NCBI RefSeq assembly: GCF_050589625.1
Contig: NZ_JBNGOP010000003.1
Location: 233,247-297,246 of the forward strand
Direction of reading: 5' to 3'
DNA from: Pelagihabitans sp947500445
Lineage (GTDB): Bacteria; Bacteroidota; Bacteroidia; Flavobacteriales; Flavobacteriaceae
Length of the DNA: 64,000 nucleotides
The notes under the pieces are model-generated. The model was not told where the DNA came from, made no database searches, and saw only the letters and a program-made list of their open reading frames with translations. Shown in pieces: positions 50,737 to 60,000 of this stretch (position 1 is its first letter; each line of letters starts with the position of its first letter). The translations under genes were made by a program, and so were the position numbers.

Positions 50737-52254
50737 ATGAAAGAAAATTTATCAGTTCGCCAGTCAAAAAAGGCCGTTTTCGGTACAATCCTTTTACTTC
50801 TGATTACGGGGTTTTTATATCGGGCAGTCGCGCAATGCGACAGTTCCGATTTAACTACTGAATATCGCATCGATGGACAATGGTTGAGCGGGGAAAGTGG
50901 AATTTCCGTGGATTCCGGCGCAAACCTCATGTTAAGCGGATTGCCTAACAGTGTTCCGGTAACCATCACCACTCCCAGCGGTACGGTACGAAACGACAAC
51001 TACGGGTTTACGGCCTCGGCAAACAATATGGGGCGTTATACCATAACCTCCGATGCCGGGTGTTCGGTAACCTTGGATATTTCGCTCTCCAATAGTGCCG
51101 ATACCCAAGCTCCCACGGCGCCTTCCGGACTCGCGGCCAATAATATTAGCTCGAATGCCATAGGTCTCAGCTGGTCGGCATCTTCCGATAACGTAGGGGT
51201 TACCGGGTATCGGTTGCTCACCAATGGAGGGAACCCTGTAAGCCTGGGAAATGTCACCAATTATCAAGTTAGCGGCCTTGCCCCCAATACCGTCTACACC
51301 TTTGCCATAAGCGCCGTGGACGCCGCGGGGAATGTCAGTGGCAATAGCAATAGCGTAACGCTTTCGACGGCGGCGAATACCACAAGTAGTACGAATTTGG
51401 CGTTAAACAGGCCGGCAACACAGTCGAGCACCTATAGTTCTGCTACATTGGGCAGGGCCTCGAACGCGGTCGATGGCAATACGGACGGAGTCCGTAATAA
51501 TGGTTCGACCACCCATACCGATGATGACGAGCCCCAAAAGTGGTGGCGGGTCGACCTTGGGGAGGCTTTTAATATTTCCGAAATAAAAATATTCAACCGC
51601 ACCGACTGTTGCGGTTCCCGTTTGAACGGCGCAAAGGTGTACGTTGGTACTGCCGACAGTACCGATCCCGCGGACTATACCGATTTGGGGATCACCCTGG
51701 ACGGTAGCGACGAACAACCGTTTTCCGGACTTACCGTAAACGGTCGCTACGTTATGGTGCACCTGGTCAGCGGTACGGGTAGTTTTCTTTCCCTGGCCGA
51801 AGTTGAGGTGTATGGTGGCACGGGTGGCGGAACGGGTCCCGTAGGGAGTTCCCCTTGGACCACCGGGGCCAACGGGATCGATTTTAATGCGGCGGGCACG
51901 GCAACGGGCAATGTCGGCATCGGTACCGGTGCACAGACGAACTACCGTTTGGCGGTCGACGGCACCATTCATGCGCGCGAGGTAGTGGTGGACAACGATA
52001 GCTGGCCCGATTACGTATTCGGGCAACATTACCATTTGCCAAGCCTTAAAGAAGTACGGGAACATATCGATGCCCATGGCCACTTGATGAACGTGCCTTC
52101 CGAAGCCGAGGTAAGGGCCAATGGGGTGCACTTGGGGGAAATGAACAAAATATTGCTCGAAAAAATCGAGGAACTCACGCTTTATATGTTGGAGCAGGAC
52201 GCGTTGCAAAAACAGTTGGAAGAAGAACTCCGTTTGCTGGAAAGCCGACAATAA
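50737..52254 (+). CDS. Secreted FN3 / discoidin protein with tail-fibre-like C-terminus
   Basis: The 505-residue protein has a signal peptide (to about 33, ending AVAQ), an Ig-like region (35-118), a fibronectin type III domain (about 125-210, TAPSGLAANN start) and an F5/8 type C / fucolectin-like domain (about 218-360, NLALNRPATQSS). The C-terminal segment (375-505) has VGIGT, YRLAVDGTIHAREV, WPDYVF, LPSLKEVREHI and a coiled-coil end. This C-terminal unit is common in Bacteroidota secreted proteins and resembles phage tail-fibre ends. Glycan binding is likely. The next gene repeats the unit. Confidence 0.85.
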   Translation: MKENLSVRQSKKAVFGTILLLLITGFLYRAVAQCDSSDLTTEYRIDGQWLSGESGISVDSGANLMLSGLPNSVPVTITTPSGTVRNDNYGFTASANNMGRYTITSDAGCSVTLDISLSNSADTQAPTAPSGLAANNISSNAIGLSWSASSDNVGVTGYRLLTNGGNPVSLGNVTNYQVSGLAPNTVYTFAISAVDAAGNVSGNSNSVTLSTAANTTSSTNLALNRPATQSSTYSSATLGRASNAVDGNTDGVRNNGSTTHTDDDEPQKWWRVDLGEAFNISEIKIFNRTDCCGSRLNGAKVYVGTADSTDPADYTDLGITLDGSDEQPFSGLTVNGRYVMVHLVSGTGSFLSLAEVEVYGGTGGGTGPVGSSPWTTGANGIDFNAAGTATGNVGIGTGAQTNYRLAVDGTIHAREVVVDNDSWPDYVFGQHYHLPSLKEVREHIDAHGHLMNVPSEAEVRANGVHLGEMNKILLEKIEELTLYMLEQDALQKQLEEELRLLESRQ

Positions 52255-52266
52255 AAATTTGAAAGG

Positions 52267-52734
52267 ATGAAAAAGCTATCGACAATTTTTTTTCTACTAA
52301 TAGGCATCGGCCTATCTGCCCAAGAATACTGGACGGCCAACGGGGAATCCATATCCTATGTTTCCGACAATGTTGGCATTGGCACAAGCGCCCAACCGGA
52401 TTACCGTTTGGCGGTCGGGGGAATCGTCCGCGCCAGGGAAGCGCACCTGAACAGCGATAATTGGCCCGACTTTGTTTTTAGGCCCGAGTACCAACTTCCT
52501 TCCCTGGAAGATGTGGCCCTACATATTCAACGGAACGGGCATTTGCCGGATATCCCATCCGCGGCCGAAGTAGCGGAGCAGGGCGTGCCCTTGGAGGAAA
52601 TGAACCGCTTGTTGCTTCAAAAGGTAGAAGAGCTTACCCGATATATTTTGATACATGATCAAAAGCGCCGACAGATCCAAGATCGTATCGCGTTAGTAAA
52701 GGCGAAAATGAAAGGAGCGGCAGCGCAAGAATAA
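52267..52734 (+). CDS. Short secreted protein: tail-fibre-like C-terminal unit alone
   Basis: The 155-residue protein has a signal peptide (to about 18, ending LSAQ) and then the same unit that ends the previous protein: VGIGT, YRLAVGGIVRAREA, WPDFVF, LPSLEDVALHIQRNGHLPDIPS and a terminal coiled coil. It starts 12 bp after the previous stop, so both are co-transcribed. It could form mixed coiled-coil oligomers with its neighbour. It lacks the binding domains. Confidence 0.82.
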   Translation: MKKLSTIFFLLIGIGLSAQEYWTANGESISYVSDNVGIGTSAQPDYRLAVGGIVRAREAHLNSDNWPDFVFRPEYQLPSLEDVALHIQRNGHLPDIPSAAEVAEQGVPLEEMNRLLLQKVEELTRYILIHDQKRRQIQDRIALVKAKMKGAAAQE

Positions 52735-52898
52735 GGCCGTGAAATTCGTGTTAATTGAAATTTTTAAGTCCATTAATAATATAGAAATGGGTTTAGTAAT
52801 GAAAATGGTGTTCTTGAACTTGTTTAACGTATTGATTAATTCCGGAAGTACGACACTTTAGGGAGTTTAATGAAGATGCCAAATAAAAAAATAGCATT

Positions 52899-53285
52899 AT
52901 GAAATTACCGGTATTGTTTTTAATTGCGCTTACCTTAGGTTTTGTACCTCCTTCCAACGTCGCCACTTTGGGGGCGGAACCTCGCGAAACTGGCAAACAC
53001 CTAAAGTTTGATGCGGTCATTACGGTTTTGGAGTATACAGAAGGTGCTACGCCTACAATTCATTATAAGGTACATCCGTATGGCGGGTCTGGCAACTATG
53101 CATTCAAATGGAGGGTGTATGGGCAATCGTTTGACCAAGAGAGCGGCGATACGTTCTGGTTGGAGTATCCTTGCCCAACGGATACTGAGAAATATATTTC
53201 CAAGGTTTTTTGCGAGGTTACCGACTTGCAGACCGATTTAAAGTTTGAGACCCGGCTTTATCATCATGTGATTCCTTGTTATTAA
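52899..53285 (+). CDS. Small secreted Ig-like / SprB-repeat-like protein
   Basis: The 128-residue protein has a signal peptide (about 1-20). The rest is one beta-sandwich-like domain with GGSGNYAFKW near residue 63, which recalls the GG-x-x-x-Y-x-F-x-W pattern of SprB/PKD-type repeats, and two paired Cys candidates. It lies 12 bp before the long RHS protein. Its role is unknown; perhaps a surface accessory of the RHS system. Confidence 0.7.
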   Translation: MKLPVLFLIALTLGFVPPSNVATLGAEPRETGKHLKFDAVITVLEYTEGATPTIHYKVHPYGGSGNYAFKWRVYGQSFDQESGDTFWLEYPCPTDTEKYISKVFCEVTDLQTDLKFETRLYHHVIPCY

Positions 53286-53297
53286 TCTATTGTAACT

Positions 53298-56200
53298 ATG
53301 AAAAAAACGATATTTTTTATTGGTTCCCTACTGGTTTGTACATTAGGTGTTTCCCAAACAACGCCAAATTCGAACGTAAGTGCGTTTTATTTTAAGGAAC
53401 ACACGCCAAAAACACCGGAAGTATCTTCTTTGGGTACTTATGGTGAATTTCAGGCGAGTCCTTATAATGGGAAAGCCAACATCAGTATTCCCCTACATAC
53501 GCTGGTTTTTGATGGTAAAGAAATACCGATATCCCTCAGTTATAACTCCCTCGGAATTCGGGTATCACAGGATGCGGGTTGGGTAGGGCTTAACTGGAAC
53601 CTTTCTACATCTTTCGCCATCAGCAGGACCATTTATGGAGGGGACGATTTTGACAATACTCCTGCTAGGGATGTATGGCCGGACAGAACATCCATTCAGG
53701 TTCCCCAAAGCGGTTACCTGTATAACTTTTTTGAACTTCCCCCTCCAGCCACGGGGTCATCTACCCCAAGCGTACCTATTGATGATCTGTATAGGGTATT
53801 CGGTAGTTTCAATCAGACTTCTCAAGTAGAGGCTTCGGCCGAAGTGGACACCCAACCCGACATTTTCGAGGCCAACGTTTTTGGGGCTACCTATAAATTC
53901 CGTTTAAATAAAAAGGGGGCTTCAAACATCATAACTACGGAAATTTTCAATAACAATAACGTTGTGATAACCCTAAATTTGGCCAGTATGACGTTCACCA
54001 TTGTGGACGACCAAGGTTTTACCTATACCTTTTCGTCCAAGGAAAAGAGCACAACTTTCGCTCCTGTCAACGGAGATCAAGGTTTCGGTAGCAGTAAAGG
54101 TCCGGGTACTTATCCCGGTTTTTTGGTAGAGATCAGGGGAGATAAGAATAAGGAGGACGAAGAGGTGGTTACCGGCTGGTTTTTGGATAGCGTGGTCTCC
54201 CCCAACGGAAACGTACTTAACTTTTCCTATACCGATGGGCTTTCTTTTACCTTTCCCGCCCCGCAACAACGGGATAGTAATGCAGGTTTGATCGTAAACG
54301 AGTACCGGAACAACTTGATCAATAAAGAACCTATAGGGTTTACTTCGGTGCTCCAACATCAATATCTTTCTCAGATTTCAGGCGATTTTGGTAGTATCGA
54401 TTTTGAGTTGGGAGCTCGTGAAGACCTTAGTACGTTGGCATTTATAAAAGACTTTACAGGGTACCCCAACACTTCAGAATTTGAGATAGGACCCCTGCAG
54501 ATAAAAGACATGATCATTAATTACGACGACCCCGATAGAAGTAAAAAACTGAACGCTATGGTCGTGCGGGATTTTCTGGGAAACCCGGTAAAAACCGTGA
54601 CCTTCAATACAGGTTATTTTAACGATGATAAGTTGGAAGACCCTTTAAAAGAACGGTTTCTAAGGTTGAAATTGGAAGGGGTGGATGTCAACGAAAGATC
54701 CTACACCTTCGATTATTTGGATAGTAACGAACTGCCACCAAAAGATTCAAGAAGTATCGATTTTTGGGGATTTTATAACGGCGTACCAAATACGAATATC
54801 GTACCTACCATTGGCAGGTTTGTGTCTACCAAATTCGCGGATAAATTAGTTACCGGTCAATATTTTCTACAGATGAACGGTGGAATACGAAAAAGTGATT
54901 TTGATTTTGGTAAAAAAGGGTTGTTGAATAGAGTGACTTATCCGACCCAAGGATACACTGAAATTAGCTATGAACCCCATGATGTAGTGTTGCCCGTTGT
55001 GCAGCCTTTTACCGTAACGGAGGAGATTAACATCAACGGAACTACCAAAATGCGTTGGACCGATATGGTCGATGAAAGCCGATACGGGTTTACCTACCAA
55101 TATTTAAAATATGCCAACGACCCTTCTTACAATTACTTTAACCTCCCTCCACCGGTACAGGGCGATGCCATTGAAACCAGTTTGGGAATGGGAACGGTTT
55201 TTACCATTGATTTTCCTTCACGGGTAAATATCAACGGAACGGTCCGTTATATTACAGGAGAAATTAATCCCTCGTACACAGGGAACTTTTACGCTATCGA
55301 AAATACATTGACAGGGGCAATGACTCCGCTGATAGACTATAGCGAATGTCCCAATTTTGGAGACCCCCCAAGGTATATAGAAAAGGATGCTTTAATAGGT
55401 CCGGGTACGTACAGGGTGATGAAAACGCGACCTTCGGGAGCTCCTCTTAATGACCTAAACCCTGAAAACATAACACTTTATACCTATGAAAACGAGAACT
55501 CTGATCCGACCGACTTTTTCGAGCGTTTCGAGATCGGAGGTGCACGGGTACAACAAATTGTAAATAGGGATTCTGATGGGAAGTATCTTACCGGAACGGC
55601 CTATTCCTATGACTTTCTGGAAGGGATCAACGGCCTAAAGTCTTCAGGCATATTGATGGACGATCTGATCTTTTTCTCTTCTGCAAACGGGTACCATTCC
55701 CATAATCCCCATTCCTATTCGCAGCAGGGGGTGTCCTTTACCAGTACCAATGAGTTGGGCAATACCCAGAGCGCGCAGGGGTCGCATATTGGGTATTCCT
55801 TTGTGCAGGAACGAAAAGTAGATTCGATAGGGAACAGTCTTGGTAGAAGGGACATGGTGTTCCAAAACCGCAAGAACCAGTATTTTACGGAAAGTTGGTC
55901 CGATAAACCGTTTACCTATGCATCGACGACCAGTTTTGAATACGATGTTCAAATTCGAAATGCGATTGTTTTGGGCCTCCCGCCCCGTTCCAATTCGCAG
56001 GGCACCAACGGCCTGTTGGACTTTGAGTATGTTTATGACGAAAATGATGAATTGGTTCTTGAAAAGAGAAATTTTTACCGAGCGTATCGCGGCAGTTCGG
56101 ATGTATCGTTCTTTGCAAAATTTATGACTACCAATGAGGTCGACCTCAATTTTATACCCCGGTTCAACCAGTACTTTTACCATAAACTACCAGAGGACTT

Positions 56201-57017
56201 TTTTGATCAATACTTGCTTTCTAGTACCGAAACCAAAGAATTTTTAGAGGGGGAAACAACAAAAACGGAAACGGAATATGTCTATAACCCCATCACCCAT
56301 TACAATGAAGTTACCACCACCATTCTCAATGAAAGGGAAGCGCTAAGCAATTTTGTCTTCTACCCCTATGATGATGAAGTGGCCCAACAGAACGGTATAG
56401 TGTCTTTACTTGACGAAAACAAGCTTTCTACTATAGTACGGGAGGAACGCTACCGAGATGCCGCCCCTCTAACCACTGTTGCGTACGGGTACGGCAACAG
56501 CGCCGATCAAACTGCGGGAAACACATTGCTCACCGAAGTACGGACCGCCAAGGGAGAAGGCGATCTAATTTTGCAAAGTGTGGTACAAAAATATGATGCC
56601 AAGGGAAACATGCTACAGTACAAAAAGGCAGATGGTCCTCAGCAACGAATGCTGTGGGGCTATAACGACCAGTACCCTATTGCCAAAATCGAGAATATGG
56701 GTCAGGAAAACATCCTTGCCCTGGAAAGCCAGCTACGGGACCTATCCGAAGCGGACAATGACCACTGTAGTCAGGGTAGCTGTGCCGAACAACAGTTGCG
56801 GAATGCCCAGCAAACATTACGGGAAGCGTTACCCGATGCCATGGTGACCACCTATACCTACGATCCCTTGATCGGCATCACCAGCATGACCGACCCACGG
56901 GGCTACACCATATATTACCAATATGACGAACAGAATAGGTTAAAGGCCGTAAGGGACGCCGATGGCAACCTGTTGAACGACTATGAATATGCCTATAAAA
57001 ACCCGATCATAGAATAA
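53298..57017 (+). CDS. Long RHS/YD-repeat secreted protein without core or toxin tip
   Basis: The 1239-residue protein has a signal peptide (to about 20, ending GVSQ). The N-terminal part carries the PYNGKANISIPLHTL and LSYNSLGIRV blocks found at the start of Bacteroidota RHS proteins. Long beta-rich repeats follow, with YD repeats at the end (about 1185-1235: YTYDPLIGITSMTDPRG, YQYDEQNRLKAV). No RHS-associated core and no toxin domain are present; it stops with NPIIE. The next gene, 39 bp on, carries the core, so the pair may make one shell from two chains. Confidence 0.87.
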   Translation: MKKTIFFIGSLLVCTLGVSQTTPNSNVSAFYFKEHTPKTPEVSSLGTYGEFQASPYNGKANISIPLHTLVFDGKEIPISLSYNSLGIRVSQDAGWVGLNWNLSTSFAISRTIYGGDDFDNTPARDVWPDRTSIQVPQSGYLYNFFELPPPATGSSTPSVPIDDLYRVFGSFNQTSQVEASAEVDTQPDIFEANVFGATYKFRLNKKGASNIITTEIFNNNNVVITLNLASMTFTIVDDQGFTYTFSSKEKSTTFAPVNGDQGFGSSKGPGTYPGFLVEIRGDKNKEDEEVVTGWFLDSVVSPNGNVLNFSYTDGLSFTFPAPQQRDSNAGLIVNEYRNNLINKEPIGFTSVLQHQYLSQISGDFGSIDFELGAREDLSTLAFIKDFTGYPNTSEFEIGPLQIKDMIINYDDPDRSKKLNAMVVRDFLGNPVKTVTFNTGYFNDDKLEDPLKERFLRLKLEGVDVNERSYTFDYLDSNELPPKDSRSIDFWGFYNGVPNTNIVPTIGRFVSTKFADKLVTGQYFLQMNGGIRKSDFDFGKKGLLNRVTYPTQGYTEISYEPHDVVLPVVQPFTVTEEININGTTKMRWTDMVDESRYGFTYQYLKYANDPSYNYFNLPPPVQGDAIETSLGMGTVFTIDFPSRVNINGTVRYITGEINPSYTGNFYAIENTLTGAMTPLIDYSECPNFGDPPRYIEKDALIGPGTYRVMKTRPSGAPLNDLNPENITLYTYENENSDPTDFFERFEIGGARVQQIVNRDSDGKYLTGTAYSYDFLEGINGLKSSGILMDDLIFFSSANGYHSHNPHSYSQQGVSFTSTNELGNTQSAQGSHIGYSFVQERKVDSIGNSLGRRDMVFQNRKNQYFTESWSDKPFTYASTTSFEYDVQIRNAIVLGLPPRSNSQGTNGLLDFEYVYDENDELVLEKRNFYRAYRGSSDVSFFAKFMTTNEVDLNFIPRFNQYFYHKLPEDFFDQYLLSSTETKEFLEGETTKTETEYVYNPITHYNEVTTTILNEREALSNFVFYPYDDEVAQQNGIVSLLDENKLSTIVREERYRDAAPLTTVAYGYGNSADQTAGNTLLTEVRTAKGEGDLILQSVVQKYDAKGNMLQYKKADGPQQRMLWGYNDQYPIAKIENMGQENILALESQLRDLSEADNDHCSQGSCAEQQLRNAQQTLREALPDAMVTTYTYDPLIGITSMTDPRGYTIYYQYDEQNRLKAVRDADGNLLNDYEYAYKNPIIE

Positions 57018-57056
57018 GGTCTCCGACGAAACCATACCGCATTAAAGCATTGCAAT

Positions 57057-60000
57057 ATGAAGCATCTATTTTTACTATTCGTTTTTCTTTTAACCGGTAG
57101 CGTTGCCGTGGCCCAAGTGTCCCCAGAGGAAAAACAGGCGTTGCAGGATTTTTACAATGCCACGGGAGGCCCGGGCTGGACCAGTGAAAACGACGACGAC
57201 CCCGACAACGACTGGGACTTTAGCGGACCCGTGACTTCGGATTGGGAGGGGGTGAACATAAATAATGGGGATTTCTACAATTTAAGTTTAGGTCGAAATA
57301 ACTTAGTTGGTACCATTCCCGAAAGTATTGGGGATTTGATAAATCTAAGGTCAATATTTTTATACGACAATCAACTTTCTGGAAGCATTCCGGATAATTT
57401 AGCACAGTTGGCAAACCTGACATCGCTAAGTTTAGGTAAAAATCCACTCTCCGGCAATTTACAAGTGTTACGGAGCATGACCAATCTTCGGAATATCAAT
57501 CTACAGCAAACCGAATATGCAGGATCAATACCACAATGGCTTGGGGAGCTGTCCTCCTTGACATCATTAAATTTAGGGAGGTGTAGATTTACAGGGGAAA
57601 TCCCAGAGAGTTTAAGTCAACTAAGAAATTTGTATAGTCTATACCTGAATAATAATCAACTTACCGGAGAGATACCGAAAGAGTTAGGTCAGTTAAGTTC
57701 GTTAACGCTACTTTATCTAGAAAACAATCAACTAAATGGTGGCATACCGGATAGTTTTGGAAATCTCACCAACTTGGAATATCTAATGTTACACGATAAT
57801 CAACTCTCTGGATCCATCCCAATGGAGCTCTTTCAGCTACCAAATTTGGTTTTTTTGCATCTCGGCAGAAATAATTTGTCAGGTTCAGTTCCCGAACAGC
57901 GTTCATCTCTTACTTTTCTATTTTTAGAAAATAATTCATTAACAGGGGTGATTCCTGGAAGCATAATGGAATTTCCAAATATGATCGCAGTTGATTTGAG
58001 TTACAATCAATTTACCGGTGAATTACCTTCCAACTATAACAGCCAATCCAAAATTTCATATTTTAACTTTGCTAACAATCAACTAACCGGAAATATCCCA
58101 GAAAGCATTTTTTCTTTCCCAGAGCTCGCTCATCTATATGTAAATGACAACCTGCTTTCGGGTTCCATTCCTTCAAATGTTGTATTGGCAACTAATTTGC
58201 AAGATCTACATTTAGAAAACAACCAGTTTTCGGGAGTAATACCTGAAGATATTGGGCAGTGTGAAAAGTTGAGAAATCTTAGTCTTAACGCCAACCAGTT
58301 AACCGGATCGATACCTGTCAGTATAGAATCCTTACAAGAACTTCAGTTTTTTAATCTTTATAATAATAGCCTGGAAGGTGTCATTCCAGAGAACATAGGT
58401 CTTCTTAACAAATTAGAAGTGCTTCAAGTTCATTCGAATCGTTTAACCGGAAGCATACCTTCTAGTTTAGGGAACTTGGATATTATTAAAACAATACGTT
58501 TGGACGGGAATCGGCTGACCGGGAATATTCCCCAAAGCTTGACTAATCTGTCAGAATTGGTCTCGTTATATTTAAATGATAACAGTGTTTCAGGTGATAT
58601 ACCTGATTTAAGTGTTTTAACCAATTTGAGCACATTGTACATCAATGAAAATGATTTCCAATATGGTGATTTTGAGGGAGAATACCCTGCTTATTTGAAT
58701 ATTACAAACTTTCAATACTCCAACCAATCCCCCGTAGGCGAAATCGAGACCCTTTCGGAAAATGAAGGAGGTGTCCTAACACTGACCGCCGAAGTAAGCG
58801 GAGCCCAAAACCATTACCGATGGCTAAAAGATGGTGTTCCCGTATCCGGTGCTCCGGATGCCCCGGAATTTGTTATCGATTACCTTATCCCTTCCGATGC
58901 TGGGGTATATAGCTGTGAGGTAACCAGCGATATCGTTGCCGACCTTACCATACTGCGCAATCCTGTCACCGTTGAGGTGCAAGCCGGTGTACCCTTGGCG
59001 CCCAGCGGCTATAACTATGTGTACGGCAGAACCTATCAAAATCCGGTTACCGACACTCCGGCGACCCTATTTGAAGAGAGTGCCGATTACGTTCAGAACA
59101 TTACCTATTTCGATGGTTTGGGGCGTCCGATTCAAAGCAATGCCATTGGGCAATCTCCTGTGGGCAATGCCGACATTGTTACCCATATTGGGTACGATGC
59201 CTACGGCAGACAAGCAAAGGAATGGTTGCCGTACGCAGAATCCCGTCAGCCAAAGGGTCGTTTTAAGACCGGGGATGTCGCCCGGCAGACCCAAAGCTAC
59301 TATCAGAACAATTATAACGCCGACTTTTTGGGGATGTCCTTGGAGGAAATTAATGCCTATTCCGAAAAACAGTTCGAGTCTTCCCCATTAAACAGAGTGG
59401 AAAAGCAGGCCGCTCCAGGTAAGGACTGGAAAATCGGAAATGGTCACGAAATCGCGTTTGCTTACCAAACCAACACTATTACCGATGAAGTAAAACAGTT
59501 TAGCGTTGATACACCCAATACTCCGCTACAAAATACTTATGTTGCCAGCCTGGTTGCCGAACCGGGCTTTCACAGGGCGGGAACACTCTATAAAAACGTT
59601 ATCCGCGACGAAAACCATAGCGGCATCGCCGATGATCCGGACCATACCACCGAAGAATTTGTCGATAAAGAAGGTAGGACCGTATTAAAGCGTACTTATA
59701 ACAACGGAGAACGGCACGATACCTATTACGTATACGACGATTTTGGAAACCTCACGTACGTACTGCCCCCAAAAATGGAGGGCGATTCCACCGAAATGGA
59801 TGTATTGGGGTATCAATATACCTATGACCATCGCAATCGCTTGGTAGAAAAACAGCTGCCCGGTAAAGGCGTAGAGTACATAGTATACAACCGGCTCGAC
59901 CAGCCCATCCTTACGCAGGATGCTAACCAAAGGGAAAAAGACAACGACTCCGATGAGTGGCTCTTTACCAAATACGATGCCTTTGGCCGTGTGGCCTATA

